Positions 26,212-36,072 are shown, numbered from the stretch's first letter. The stretch is 64,000 nucleotides of DNA from JAIXWP01 sp041391745 (GCA_041391745.1 JAWKNK010000016.1:1-64000); one strand, 5' to 3'. Numbers and translations are program-made. Notes: generated by a model not told the origin, from the sequence alone.

Positions 26212-28647
26212 ATGAACCCTCAAAACCCTGATATTAAAGATTCCCAAGATTGGATGAAAGGTCGTGGCTGGAAGCCACAACCCTTCCAGAGTCAAGCGTG
26301 GGAGCTTATTTGCTCAGGAATGAATGGTTTGGTAAATGCCCCTACAGGGAGCGGAAAGACTTATTCGGTGCTTTTGCCCATGATTTTTAATATAGCCCGA
26401 GATAGGAAGAACTCAGGACTAAGATTGGTATGGATTACTCCGATTAGGGCTTTAGCTAAGGAAATACAAAGCTCCGCGCAACGGGTGATTGCGGAGTGTG
26501 GACTCGATGTTACAGTAGGCATCCGAAGTGGAGATACCTCAGAAGAGGAAAGGCAAGCTCAAAAGAAAGCAATGCCGAATATCTTAATTACGACTCCGGA
26601 AAGTTTACATCTGCTTCTCGCCAATAAAAAATCCTCTGAAATTTTTTCAAAGCTCAATATGATTGTGGCCGATGAGTGGCATGAATTGATAGGCTCGAAA
26701 CGAGGTGTTATGCTTGAATTGGCGATCTCGAGGCTAAAATCTTTGTCGGAAACTTTACAAGTTTGGGGAATCAGCGCCACTATCGGAAACTTGGAAGAGG
26801 CAATGGAAGTCTTACTCGGAACAGATGGCGCTTCCAGCGGCAAATTGGTAAAGTCAGATATTGAGAAAAAGTTGGAGGTAGTTTCCCTCATGCCAGAAGA
26901 AGTAGAAACTTTGCCATGGGCAGGGCATCTTGGGTTAAAGTTGATAGATCGAGTTATGCCAGTGATTTCAGAAAGCGAAAGCACTTTGATCTTTACCAAT
27001 ACTCGAGGTCAATGTGAAATTTGGTACCGAAACATTCTTGAGCATGATTTATCTCTTTCAGGACTGATAGCGATGCACCATGGAAGTGTTAGTCGTGAGC
27101 TTCGCCACTGGGTAGAAGATGCCATAGCCGACGGAAGATTGAAGGCTGTGGTATGTACTTCGAGCCTTGACCTAGGGGTAGACTTTGCACCAGTAGATAA
27201 TATTGTTCAAATAGGCGGTCCGAAAGGGGTAGCTCGTTTTTTACAGCGAGCAGGGAGAAGCGGACACCGTCCTGATGCTCTGAGTCGAATTTATTTTTTA
27301 CCTACCCATTCTTTAGAACTAATTGAAGCCGCAGCTCTACGCCAAGCCATCGCAGATGCAACGATGGAGTCGAGAGAGCCCATGATCCGATGCTTTGATG
27401 TTCTTATCCAATATTTAAACACCCTAGCAGTGGGAGAAGGGTTTGATGCAGCTTTAACCTATCAAGAGATTAAAAATACATACGCATTTCAAACAGTAAC
27501 TCCTGAGGAATGGAAGTGGATTTTGTACTTCGGAAGCAGCGGTGGAACGGCTTTAGCGGCCTATCCTGATTTTCATAAATGGATTATTAAAGAAAATAAA
27601 TATCACATTGCTAATCAAAGATTGGCTCGTCGACACAGACTTTCAATTGGAGCAATTGTCGGCGATACCATGATGATGATTAAGTTCAAAAGAGGAGGGC
27701 TCATTGGACATGTGGAAGAGAGTTTCATTGCTAGCTTGAATGAAGGAGATACGTTTTGGTTTGCTGGGCAAGGACTTGAACTTATTCAGGTAAAAGAACT
27801 GACAGCCTACGTGAAAAAATCGGATAAAATGAATGGTAAGATTCCTTCATGGCAAGGCGGAAGACTTCCTCTTTCATCCAAAATGTCATTGCTCATTCGC
27901 CGGAAATTGCAAGAGGCTGCTACTCATGTAGACTTCATTGATCCGGAGTTGGAAAAAATTCAACCGATTATCAATGTTCAAAAGGAACGAAGCATGGTTC
28001 CTTCGGAGAATGATTTTCTCATTGAATATTTTCAATCCAAAGATGGATATCACGCATTGTTCTATCCGTTTGAAGGGCGTTTCGTTCATGAAGGACTGGC
28101 TTCGCTTTTTGCGTTTCGAATAGGAAAGCTATATCCCATCACTTTTTCGCTTGCCTACAACGACTATGGATTCGAGTTGCTCTCAGACCAACCTATTCCC
28201 CTTGAAGAAGCTCTGGGTTCGGCACTTACAGATTTACACGATTTAGAAAAAGACATGTGGAGCGGCGTCAATTCCGCGGAGTTAGCAAAACGGCGTTTTA
28301 GGGATATCGCCGCTATATCAGGTCTGATTTTTAAAGGTTTTCCAGGTCAACCCATCAAGGATAGACACATACAAAGCAGCAGTGCCTTGATTTTTCAAGT
28401 TTTCCAAGATTATGATAAAGACAATCTATTGCTTCAGCAAGCCTACGACGAGGTGTTGTATTATCAGTTGGAAATCAACAGGTTGAAAGAAGCGCTCAAA
28501 CGGATAAATGAGCAAAATATTGTGCTGAAAAAGCCTGATAAACCAACGCCTTTCGCCTTCCCAATTATGGTAGACCGGCTTAGGGAAAAGATGACTTCTG
28601 AAACGCTTGAGGACCGAATCGCAAAAATGACTGTCGATTACGATTAG
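26212..28647 (+). CDS. Ligase-associated DEXH-box DNA helicase (Lhr family)
   Basis: An 811-residue SF2 helicase of the Lhr type that in other bacteria accompanies an ATP-dependent DNA ligase and a nuclease in DNA repair. Motif I is PTGSGKTYSVLLP near residue 44, motif II DEWHE near 160, and motif III SATIGN near 190. Motif VI is QRAGRSGHRP near 347. The winged-helix and Lhr-specific C-terminal domains follow. The usual ligase, exonuclease and phosphoesterase partners are not next to it here. The sequence is intact over its full length, which contrasts with the broken genes upstream. Confidence 0.88.
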   Translation: MNPQNPDIKDSQDWMKGRGWKPQPFQSQAWELICSGMNGLVNAPTGSGKTYSVLLPMIFNIARDRKNSGLRLVWITPIRALAKEIQSSAQRVIAECGLDVTVGIRSGDTSEEERQAQKKAMPNILITTPESLHLLLANKKSSEIFSKLNMIVADEWHELIGSKRGVMLELAISRLKSLSETLQVWGISATIGNLEEAMEVLLGTDGASSGKLVKSDIEKKLEVVSLMPEEVETLPWAGHLGLKLIDRVMPVISESESTLIFTNTRGQCEIWYRNILEHDLSLSGLIAMHHGSVSRELRHWVEDAIADGRLKAVVCTSSLDLGVDFAPVDNIVQIGGPKGVARFLQRAGRSGHRPDALSRIYFLPTHSLELIEAAALRQAIADATMESREPMIRCFDVLIQYLNTLAVGEGFDAALTYQEIKNTYAFQTVTPEEWKWILYFGSSGGTALAAYPDFHKWIIKENKYHIANQRLARRHRLSIGAIVGDTMMMIKFKRGGLIGHVEESFIASLNEGDTFWFAGQGLELIQVKELTAYVKKSDKMNGKIPSWQGGRLPLSSKMSLLIRRKLQEAATHVDFIDPELEKIQPIINVQKERSMVPSENDFLIEYFQSKDGYHALFYPFEGRFVHEGLASLFAFRIGKLYPITFSLAYNDYGFELLSDQPIPLEEALGSALTDLHDLEKDMWSGVNSAELAKRRFRDIAAISGLIFKGFPGQPIKDRHIQSSSALIFQVFQDYDKDNLLLQQAYDEVLYYQLEINRLKEALKRINEQNIVLKKPDKPTPFAFPIMVDRLREKMTSETLEDRIAKMTVDYD

Positions 28648-28715
28648 CTGCTTTAGACCTGCTACAATTCCAAGGAATTGGTGAAATATGATTCATGAAT
28701 CCATGAGCTTATCAC

Positions 28716-28723
28716 TACATTCG
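28716..28723 (+). promoter_or_regulatory. -7 box of the TonB-dependent receptor gene
   Basis: TACATTCG resembles TAnnTTTG and lies 22 bases before the ATG. No TTG was found at the expected distance. Confidence 0.4.
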
Positions 28724-28745
28724 CACCTCTACACAAACCTGTATA

Positions 28746-31061
28746 ATGAAAAGATTTGGTCTTGCACTCGTACTACTTTGCTTTGTTGCTGTTGGAGCTT
28801 TTGGTCAAGGTACGGTAAGAGGATTTTTAAAGAATAAGAAAAATGCTGAACCAGCAATTTTTGTAACTGTTGGTCTTGAAAATACTACGTTCGGTTCTAC
28901 CTCGGATGAAAACGGATACTATTCGATTTCGAAAATCCCTGCAGGTGATTACACGCTAATTGTGAAGTCCACTGAATTTGTAGAGTATTCCAAATCCATT
29001 AAAATTGAAAATGGAAAGGTGCTCAATTTGAATATTGAGTTGGAAGAAAAGATCAACGAATTGGGCGAAATTGAAATTTCAAGCGAACACAGTGATCAGC
29101 TGAACAAAGTAAATATTTCAGTTGAGTCGATTCGATTGCAGGATATCAAAAGAATTCCATCTATTGGAGGTCAGCCCGACTTGGTGCAAGTTTTAACCAC
29201 AATTCCGGGGGTAGTATCTACCGGTGACCAAGGAGGTCAAATATTTATTCGTGGTGGTTCTCCTGTACAAAACAAAGTGCTTTTAGATGGAATGATTGTG
29301 TATAATCCTTTCCACTCAATTGGAATTTACTCTGTATTTGATTCGGATATTATTGCGAATGCAGATATCTACACTGGAGGTTTTTCTAGTGAATATGGTG
29401 GAAGAATTTCATCGGTTATGGATATCACCACAAAGGATGGAAATAAAAAGGAAACGAAAGGAAAGTTTGGAATCAATCCATTCGGAGTGAGGGCAATGGT
29501 GGAAGGGCCTTTGTCGAAACCTAGTGAAAAAGGTGGTGGCATTTCTTATGTGCTCAGCGCCAAGAAGTCTTACTTAGATCAAACTTCCAAAACAATCTAT
29601 CCGTATGTAAATGATGGAGAAGGACTTCCTTTCCAATATCAAGATTTGTATGGTAAAGTATCATTCTCAGGAGCAACAGGTTCGAAATTCAACATTTTCG
29701 GATTCAACTTCGGTGATGCTGTGACTAACTACCAAGGCCTTTCGAATCTAAGTTGGAAAAACACAGGCTTCGGAGGAAACTTCGTTGTTGTGCCTTCAAA
29801 TTCCCCCGTACTCATCAGTGGTAACTTTTCAAGAAGTGAATACGGAATTGCTTTATATGAGGAAAATAATCAACCAAGAACAGATAGTATTACAAGTTTC
29901 AACTTCGGCCTCGATTTCAAATACAATATTAAAAATGATGTATTGAAGTACGGAATAGAAGTGGTTGGTTTCAGCACGCAATACAATAGCTATAACGATT
30001 TAGGATTAATCATCGAGGAACGTCAGAACACTACTGAACTCAATGGGTACTTTACTTACCGTCTAAACAGAAAGCGCTGGATCGTTGAACCAGGTATTCG
30101 TTTCCAATACTACGCCTCGCTGAGCGTCGTTTCACCAGAACCTCGACTTGGAGTGAAGTTCAAAGCTACAGAACGCCTTCGATTTAAGGCTTCAACGGGC
30201 ATCTACTCACAGAACTTAATGGCTACAAATAGCGATAGAGACGTAGTTAATTTATTCTACGGTTTCCTTGCGGGTCCAGACAATTTGCAGTCAACATTTA
30301 CTCGACCAAACTTTAATGAAGTTGAAGTAAGTTCGCCATTGCAAAAAGCTATTCACTATGTTGCAGGATTCGAGTTTGACATTACAGAGCGATGGAATCT
30401 GAATATGGAAGGATACTATAGAGACTTCAGACAGGTAACCAACACGAATAGAAATAAAATTTTCCCAGATAATCCAGAAAACTACGAACGCCCAGATATC
30501 CAAAAGAAAGATTACATAGTTGAAAGCGGATGGTCTGCCGGTGCTGATGTGGTTTTGAAATATGAGAAGAAAGCAACGTACTTATATTTCGTTTACTCCC
30601 TTGGTAAGGTAAGAAGATGGGATGGATACAATTGGTATTCTCCTGTATTTGATCGAAGACACAACATCAACTTTGTCGCAGCACAGAAGTTTGGTAAGAA
30701 CAATGGTTGGGAAGCTTCATTGAGATGGAATTTGGGTAGCGGATTACCGTTCACTCAAACGCAAGGCTTTTATCAGGGACCTACAACCACTGGAGGTATT
30801 ACTACTAATTACATTACCGCAAATGCAAACAGTCTATCAATAGAATATGCCAATTTGAATGGTGGACGCCTTCCATATTATCATAGACTTGATGTAAATG
30901 ATAGAAGAGATTTCAAATTCAAGTATTTTCAATTAGAAATGAATATTGGTGCAACGAATGCATACAATAGATCAAATGTTTTCTATATCGACAGAATATC
31001 TTCTAGGAGAGTAGATCAGCTTCCTGTTTTGCCAACAATTGGATTGGAAATGTCTTTCTAA
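28746..31061 (+). CDS. TonB-dependent receptor with carboxypeptidase-like regulatory domain
   Basis: A 771-residue outer-membrane receptor. Signal peptide MKRFGLALVLLCFVAVGAFGQ is followed by a CarboxypepD_reg-like domain (about 22-105; VTVGLENTTFGSTSDENGYY). The plug domain (about 120-225) has VLTTIPGVVSTGDQGGQIFIRGG and LLDGMIVYNPFH. The barrel follows and ends in an aromatic-rich strand (LPTIGLEMSF, terminal Phe). No SusD partner is adjacent, so it is not a typical SusC glycan receptor. The substrate is unknown. Confidence 0.9.
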   Translation: MKRFGLALVLLCFVAVGAFGQGTVRGFLKNKKNAEPAIFVTVGLENTTFGSTSDENGYYSISKIPAGDYTLIVKSTEFVEYSKSIKIENGKVLNLNIELEEKINELGEIEISSEHSDQLNKVNISVESIRLQDIKRIPSIGGQPDLVQVLTTIPGVVSTGDQGGQIFIRGGSPVQNKVLLDGMIVYNPFHSIGIYSVFDSDIIANADIYTGGFSSEYGGRISSVMDITTKDGNKKETKGKFGINPFGVRAMVEGPLSKPSEKGGGISYVLSAKKSYLDQTSKTIYPYVNDGEGLPFQYQDLYGKVSFSGATGSKFNIFGFNFGDAVTNYQGLSNLSWKNTGFGGNFVVVPSNSPVLISGNFSRSEYGIALYEENNQPRTDSITSFNFGLDFKYNIKNDVLKYGIEVVGFSTQYNSYNDLGLIIEERQNTTELNGYFTYRLNRKRWIVEPGIRFQYYASLSVVSPEPRLGVKFKATERLRFKASTGIYSQNLMATNSDRDVVNLFYGFLAGPDNLQSTFTRPNFNEVEVSSPLQKAIHYVAGFEFDITERWNLNMEGYYRDFRQVTNTNRNKIFPDNPENYERPDIQKKDYIVESGWSAGADVVLKYEKKATYLYFVYSLGKVRRWDGYNWYSPVFDRRHNINFVAAQKFGKNNGWEASLRWNLGSGLPFTQTQGFYQGPTTTGGITTNYITANANSLSIEYANLNGGRLPYYHRLDVNDRRDFKFKYFQLEMNIGATNAYNRSNVFYIDRISSRRVDQLPVLPTIGLEMSF

Positions 31062-31085
31062 GAAAAAGAATAATAGATGATAAAT

Positions 31086-31117
31086 AAAAGAGCTGATGTT
31101 AATTCATCAGCTCTTTT
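31086..31117. terminator. Bidirectional terminator overlapping the recN stop
   Basis: AAAAGAGCTGATG and CATCAGCTCTTTT form a perfect 13-base stem with loop TTAATT, giving a T-tract on both strands. The recN stop codon lies in the loop, so one arm encodes its last residues (KELMN). Confidence 0.9.
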
Positions 31118-32751
31118 GCATTTTCAATAGCAGCATTTGAAATGTCTTTGCCGCTGAGCATTTCTGCGAGTTCCTTGACACGATGGTCATAATTCAATGG
31201 TTCCACCAATGTAGTTGTGTCTTTTTCTGAAGTCTCTTTTCGTACTTTTAAATGGTGGTCAGCCTTGCCAGCTATCTGTGGCAGGTGAGTAATGGTAATC
31301 AATTGCATTGCACCACTCATTTGCTTCAGTATTGATCCAATTTTCTTACCAACTTCACCACTCACTCCTTGATCAATTTCATCTAATATTAGCACAGGAA
31401 GATTCTTATGTTTTGAAATAGATGCTTTCAGCGCAAGCATTACTCTTGAAATTTCACCACCACTTGCGACCTTTTGTACAGGCAGCAATTGACCGCCTTT
31501 ATTAGCTTTAAATAGCAATTGAACTTCATTTTTTCCTAGCGAATGATAGTCTTTGGAATCTGTGATTTCAAACACCATTTCGGCATGCTCCAAACTCAAT
31601 TCTTTAAAGTAAACTGATACTTCTCTTTGAGCTTTTTCCGAACCTTTTTTTCTGGAAGTTGAAAGTTCTTTTGATAATGAACCGAGCGAATGTTCGGTTT
31701 TTATAATTTCATTCTTTAATGAAGCGATTTTATCGTCAATGTTGTTGGTCACATTTACTTTTTCTCGCAACTCCTCTCTTAGTTGGATAAGCTCCTCCGT
31801 GCTTTGCAAACGATGCTTTTGCTGGAGGTGGTAGGCAGCACTAAGGATATCCTGCATTTTTTCAAGACGTGCAGGATCCATTTGAATATTCTCTGAAAAA
31901 TCTTCTAGCTCTCTCGATAACTCTTTCAATTCTATCTGAGCAGATTCTAACCGAGATGAAAAATCTTCCAGTTGACTATTGTGAGCGGCAATTTTTTGAA
32001 GAATACTTTTAGCGGTGCTAATGGCATTGAGCACACTTCCATTTTCTCCAGAAAGGATATCCGTGACATTTGAAAGAGAACCTTGAATGTGCTCGGCATT
32101 ATTCAACACTTCAACTTCATCCTCGAGTGCTTTAATATCAAGTTCCTCAAGATTATATTTTTCCAATTCTTCTAATTGAAATTGAAAATAATCCAAGTCT
32201 TGTTTCAACTTTGCTTCACTATCAAGAAGTACATTCAGCTCTGATTGTTGAGCTCTATAAACTTTAAATTGTTCTTTGTAATCTGCAAGGATATTTTCAT
32301 TTCCAGCGAAAGCGTCAACCACCGAAAATTGATAATTGCGTTCACTTAGGATTGAGTTCTGATGTTGACTGTGTATGTCTACCAAACATTCACCAAGTGC
32401 CTTCAATTGCTGAAGTGAAACAGGGGTATCGTTTATGAATGCTCTGCTCTTTCCATTTACGGCAATTTCTCTTCGAATGGTAGTTACATTTTCAAAGTCC
32501 AAATCATTTTCCGAGAAGAAAGATTTGAGATTGAATTTTCCTAATTCGAATGAGGCTTCAACGATGCATTTTTGATCTGCATTTTTAATGCTCTTTGAAT
32601 CGGCTCTTTCGCCAAGCAGCAAGCCAAATGCTCCGAGCAATATTGATTTCCCGCTACCTGTTTCTCCAGTGATAGCAGTGAGTCCATTTTGAAAATCGAG
32701 TTGAACGTGATCAATTAATCCATAGTTGATCACTTCGAGATGACGTAACAT
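31099..32751 (-). CDS. recN: DNA repair protein RecN
   Basis: A 550-residue SMC-like ATPase acting in double-strand-break repair. The N-terminal Walker A is ITGETGSGKSILLGAFGLLLG near residue 30. A long central coiled coil runs from about 155 to 370. The C-terminal signature is KVASGGEISRVMLALK and Walker B is LPVLILDEIDQGVSG. It ends the minus-strand run bamD, rpoZ, coaBC, porD, recN, a gene order I know from many Bacteroidota. It starts 3 bases after the porD stop, and its 3' end lies in a shared terminator. Confidence 0.96.
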   Translation of the reverse strand: MLRHLEVINYGLIDHVQLDFQNGLTAITGETGSGKSILLGAFGLLLGERADSKSIKNADQKCIVEASFELGKFNLKSFFSENDLDFENVTTIRREIAVNGKSRAFINDTPVSLQQLKALGECLVDIHSQHQNSILSERNYQFSVVDAFAGNENILADYKEQFKVYRAQQSELNVLLDSEAKLKQDLDYFQFQLEELEKYNLEELDIKALEDEVEVLNNAEHIQGSLSNVTDILSGENGSVLNAISTAKSILQKIAAHNSQLEDFSSRLESAQIELKELSRELEDFSENIQMDPARLEKMQDILSAAYHLQQKHRLQSTEELIQLREELREKVNVTNNIDDKIASLKNEIIKTEHSLGSLSKELSTSRKKGSEKAQREVSVYFKELSLEHAEMVFEITDSKDYHSLGKNEVQLLFKANKGGQLLPVQKVASGGEISRVMLALKASISKHKNLPVLILDEIDQGVSGEVGKKIGSILKQMSGAMQLITITHLPQIAGKADHHLKVRKETSEKDTTTLVEPLNYDHRVKELAEMLSGKDISNAAIENAKELMN

Positions 32752-32754
32752 AGG

Positions 32755-33650
32755 TTATTGCATCATTTTTTCATACTTCCTGATATTTCCTGGATCCAGT
32801 TTTTTTAGCAACTCATAAATGGGCTGCTTTACTTCAACTGGAAGAGGAGTGTATATGGAAATAATTTCGTCTGCTTTTGCGTAAAAGAATACCTGCATAT
32901 TGTAGGAGCTTGGTCTCACTTTATGCACGTTGTTTAGATCCATGATTGAGGCGGTCATATTTTCTCTAGCCTTATTCATTTCAGTAAACATTTTGTCCAT
33001 TCCTTGACGGTGATATTTGTAAGCAAGGTCTCTCAATGGTTTGAACGTCTGAGTAAGAATGTTTTCAATCAACCAATAGCGATTTTGTTGTCCTCGTTCG
33101 TTGGCTCTCCAACCTGATTCAGCAGCATTCTGAGCATTACTCACAATTGTTTGACAAATCAAATAGTTGTCATTCCTCCCTCGGGAGAGAAAGTGTCGTA
33201 ATCTGAAGCCAAAATCATATTCGCATAAAAGGCGAGTAGGCTACTCAAATTGTCACGGTGCTGATCTTTCGACCATTGAATTTGAGTGTTCTCTTGAAAG
33301 GTAAATTCAACATCTCTGTCGTTGATGTTGAGTATAGGAGTTTTGTAGTCGGAATTGTAAACTGGACGACTGCTACTTACCTGCATGTTGCCCTTGAATT
33401 GTCGAATACTTGGTTGTGATTCAATTGTAATTTGAATGGTACAATCTATTCTTTCATTTTGATTCCAGTCATCGTTAGTCCATCTGCGATTGTTCAGGAA
33501 TTCTTCTATCGCCGTTTCCATAGTTTGGAAAGTTTGCGGATCGGCAAGAACTACTTGAGGCTGTATAATGGTCACATTACAATTCAACTCTTGAGCAAAA
33601 CTTCCGAATGTTGCAATTGCAAAAGCGACTATAAAAACTAATTTTTTCAT
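32755..33650 (-). pseudogene. porD: PorD / DUF4835 family protein, one frameshift
   Basis: Periplasmic protein of the T9SS/gliding machinery (DUF4835, PorD). The N-terminal piece (163 residues) has signal peptide MKKLVFIVAFAIATFGSFAQ and the family opening ELNCNVTIIQPQV. The C-terminal piece (135 residues) contains QTIVSNAQNAAESGWRAN and ends GNIRKYEKMMQ. The break is at 33159-33175: one missing G (GGG read as GG) would join SPEGG to NDNYLICQTIVSN in a single frame of about 298 residues, the family length. I treat this as a sequence error. It overlaps coaBC by four bases. Confidence 0.85.
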
Positions 33651-34846
33651 TGGATCATTTGACTAATTTCGGTAAGGATGTCTACGGCTACGTCAGACTT
33701 GGCCTTTAACCCAAATTCTTTGCTTTTATTGTTAGGCCAAAATAAGGTAATTTTATTGGTGGTTCCACCGAATCCTGCTCCTTTATCTTGGAGAGAATTC
33801 AACACAATCAAATCGAAGTTTTTCTTCTTCAATTTTTCTTGTGCGTTGACTATTTCGTTATCTGTTTCGAGTGCAAACCCGACAAGAATCTGATGTGTTT
33901 TTTCTTTTCCGAATGTGGCAGCAATATCGATGTTTTTTACCAAATTGAGGGTTAGAGTTGAATCGGATTTTTTAATTTTTCGATCTGCTACAGTTTCAAC
34001 ACGATAGTCGGCAACTGCAGCTGCCATAATTGCGATGTCACAAGAGGGAAAAGAATTCTTGCAAGCCTCAAACATTTGTTGCGCAGACTCCACTTGAATG
34101 ACCTCAATATTTGGGTGTGAAATTCCCAAGTGGGTTGGGCCGAGTACTAACTTCACCTTTGCTCCAAGCAGGGCAGCGGCAGCGGCCAACTCTATTCCCA
34201 TTTTTCCAGTCGATCTATTTCCAATAAATCTAACAGGGTCGATAGCTTCAAAGGTTGGGCCTGCAGTTATAAGTACATTTTTATTTTGAAGTACCAATTC
34301 GGGATTGAAGTGTGAAACTATGGCATCGAGAATTTCTTCCGGTTCGGCCATTCTTCCTTTCCCCATTAATCCACTAGCAAGCTCACCTTCATTTGGAGCA
34401 ATAATGTGGTGGCCAAATGTTGTCAGTTTTTCGAGATTGGCTTGGGTGCCGCCATGTTCAAACATATCATGGTCCATAGCTGGTGCCACAAATACTGGGC
34501 ATCTCGTGCTCATATAAGTGGTAAGGAAAAAGTTGTCGCTTTGTCCCGTGGCCATCTTAGCCAAACTATTTGCAGAAAGTGGAGCTATAATCATTGCATC
34601 CGCCCAAAGTGCCAATTCCACATGGTTGGTCCAAGTGCCATTGTCTTTATTTTCTGTAAAGTCGCTGTAGATGGGATTTTTAGAAAGGGTTGAAAGCGTT
34701 ATCGGTGTCACAAAGTCCAATGCTGCTTTTGTGACCACCACTTTCACCTCTGCTCCATGTTGCACGAGTAAACGCACCAGCCAAGCTGATTTGTAGGCAG
34801 CAATGGATCCGGTGATTCCGAGCAATATTTTTTTTCCTTTGAGCAT
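33647..34846 (-). CDS. coaBC: Bifunctional phosphopantothenoylcysteine decarboxylase / phosphopantothenate-cysteine ligase
   Basis: Two consecutive steps of coenzyme A synthesis in 399 residues. The N-terminal CoaC flavoprotein has LLGITGSIAAYKSAWLVRLL, the catalytic-His region WTNHVELALWAD and the PAMDHDMF loop. The C-terminal CoaB part starts near residue 190 (VLITAGPTFEAIDPVRFIGN) and has AAAVADYRV. An intrinsic terminator-like hairpin precedes it, so transcription from rpoZ may be only partial. The stop overlaps the porD start. Intact. Confidence 0.96.
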   Translation of the reverse strand: MLKGKKILLGITGSIAAYKSAWLVRLLVQHGAEVKVVVTKAALDFVTPITLSTLSKNPIYSDFTENKDNGTWTNHVELALWADAMIIAPLSANSLAKMATGQSDNFFLTTYMSTRCPVFVAPAMDHDMFEHGGTQANLEKLTTFGHHIIAPNEGELASGLMGKGRMAEPEEILDAIVSHFNPELVLQNKNVLITAGPTFEAIDPVRFIGNRSTGKMGIELAAAAALLGAKVKLVLGPTHLGISHPNIEVIQVESAQQMFEACKNSFPSCDIAIMAAAVADYRVETVADRKIKKSDSTLTLNLVKNIDIAATFGKEKTHQILVGFALETDNEIVNAQEKLKKKNFDLIVLNSLQDKGAGFGGTTNKITLFWPNNKSKEFGLKAKSDVAVDILTEISQMIQ

Positions 34847-34857
34847 ATATTAAACAG

Positions 34858-34882
34858 AAAAAGATGGCAATAGCCATCTTTT
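34858..34882. terminator. Hairpin between rpoZ and coaBC
   Basis: GATGGC and GCCATC flanked by A-runs and T-runs form a stem with loop AATA, giving T-tracts on both strands. It lies after the rpoZ stop and 12 bases before the coaBC start, so it may attenuate coaBC-porD-recN. Confidence 0.7.
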
Positions 34883-34906
34883 AATTCTTCGAATATACGA
34901 AATCAA

Positions 34907-35233
34907 TTATTTTTCTTCAGGGTAACGGAAGAACAATTTGTCTTCCAACAACTCTTGAACAGCAATTGAATGTGGCTTAGGCAATCTCTCATAGTGGCGA
35001 GAAATTTCGATTTGCTCACGGTTTTCAAATACTTCTTCAAGGTTATCTTGAGATGAACCGAACTCTTCTAATTTCTGAGTCAATTCTTCTTTCATCTCTT
35101 TAGAAATCTGGTTCGAACGCTTAGCTAGAAGTGAAATTACTTCGAAAAGGTTACCATCAACTTTCTCATACAACTCATTGGTGTTACGAGTGATAGTGGT
35201 CTTAGCCGCGTTTGAATTCTTGTAGTTACTCAT
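34907..35233 (-). CDS. rpoZ: RNA polymerase omega subunit (Bacteroidota type)
   Basis: A 108-residue small subunit that helps assemble RNA polymerase. The core omega motif is FEVISLLAKRSNQIS near residue 32, followed by the conserved Bacteroidota tail (LEEVFENREQIEISRHYERLPKPHSIA). It lies 10 bases after bamD on the same strand, a linkage common in this phylum. A hairpin terminator follows. No abnormality is seen. Confidence 0.92.
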   Translation of the reverse strand: MSNYKNSNAAKTTITRNTNELYEKVDGNLFEVISLLAKRSNQISKEMKEELTQKLEEFGSSQDNLEEVFENREQIEISRHYERLPKPHSIAVQELLEDKLFFRYPEEK

Positions 35234-35243
35234 TTTACTATGA

Positions 35244-36056
35244 TCAATTTGATGCTGACATTCTTTCTATTTGCTTCCTGCTCTTCTCGTAGTATACCTC
35301 TGCATCTTTTAGTAGCCTACTTTCCGGAAAAGCAGTTGCAAAGGTAATATAAGATTCGGTTGCTGCGCGATATCTTTCAAGTTTCTTCTCTGGAATGCTT
35401 CCTTCTGCATAAAGGTAGTAAGATTTTACCGTTAAAAAGAGAGCTTGTTCCTTGTAAGTGCTTGAAGGATAGTTGTTTGAAAATTCTTTTAAGGCGTTTA
35501 CCGCGGCTTTATACTTTTCAGTTGTAAAATACAACTTTGCGTTTTCAAAGTCCTTGATTTCCAGCTTTTTATTCAAGTTTTCAATCATGTGATTGGCAGA
35601 ATCCTTCAATGGAGAAGTTGGATACAGATCCAAGAAAAGCTGCAGTTCATTGATTGCAGTTTTTGTATCTGCTTGATCAAGAGTGTATTCGGGCGATAAA
35701 TTGTAGCTACAATATGCTGCTAAAAATTGACATTCTTCAGCCTTTTTACTAGTTGAGAAGGTCTTGGCGAAGTTCTTAAAGTAATAATTAGCTAGGTAAT
35801 AATCGTGCGCACAAAACTGTGTTTTGGCATAGTAGTAATAAACGTCTTCCGCCTTTTGTGTACCTCTGGTTAATCCAATCAATTCTTCCCAAAGAGGCAT
35901 AGCCTTTATGCACTGTCCATCATTATATAGCTTAAGCGCCATATCAAACTTTTTGTCTGGAACATTACTTTTTAGGGCTTTGCTGTATTCAGTACAACTA
36001 GCAAAAGCAAGCATTAATCCAATGAGAACAACAAATATTTTTAAGTCTTTTGTCAT
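35244..36056 (-). CDS. bamD: Outer-membrane assembly lipoprotein BamD
   Basis: A 270-residue lipoprotein of the BAM complex that inserts outer-membrane barrels. The signal peptide ends in the lipobox FASC (Cys near residue 21). The rest is tetratricopeptide-like helices (AEDVYYYYAKTQFCAHDYYLANYYFKNFAK, then YPTSPLKDSANHMIE), the usual BamD architecture. It starts with ATG at 36056 behind the -7 box TATTTTTG, 8 bases away. It is the first gene of the run to recN. Confidence 0.93.
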   Translation of the reverse strand: MTKDLKIFVVLIGLMLAFASCTEYSKALKSNVPDKKFDMALKLYNDGQCIKAMPLWEELIGLTRGTQKAEDVYYYYAKTQFCAHDYYLANYYFKNFAKTFSTSKKAEECQFLAAYCSYNLSPEYTLDQADTKTAINELQLFLDLYPTSPLKDSANHMIENLNKKLEIKDFENAKLYFTTEKYKAAVNALKEFSNNYPSSTYKEQALFLTVKSYYLYAEGSIPEKKLERYRAATESYITFATAFPESRLLKDAEVYYEKSRKQIERMSASN

Positions 36057-36064
36057 GCGGGGGG

Positions 36065-36072
36065 CAAAAATA
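36065..36072 (-). promoter_or_regulatory. -7 box of bamD
   Basis: TATTTTTG on the minus strand is a perfect TAnnTTTG; eight bases (CCCCCCGC) separate it from the ATG. Confidence 0.5.
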
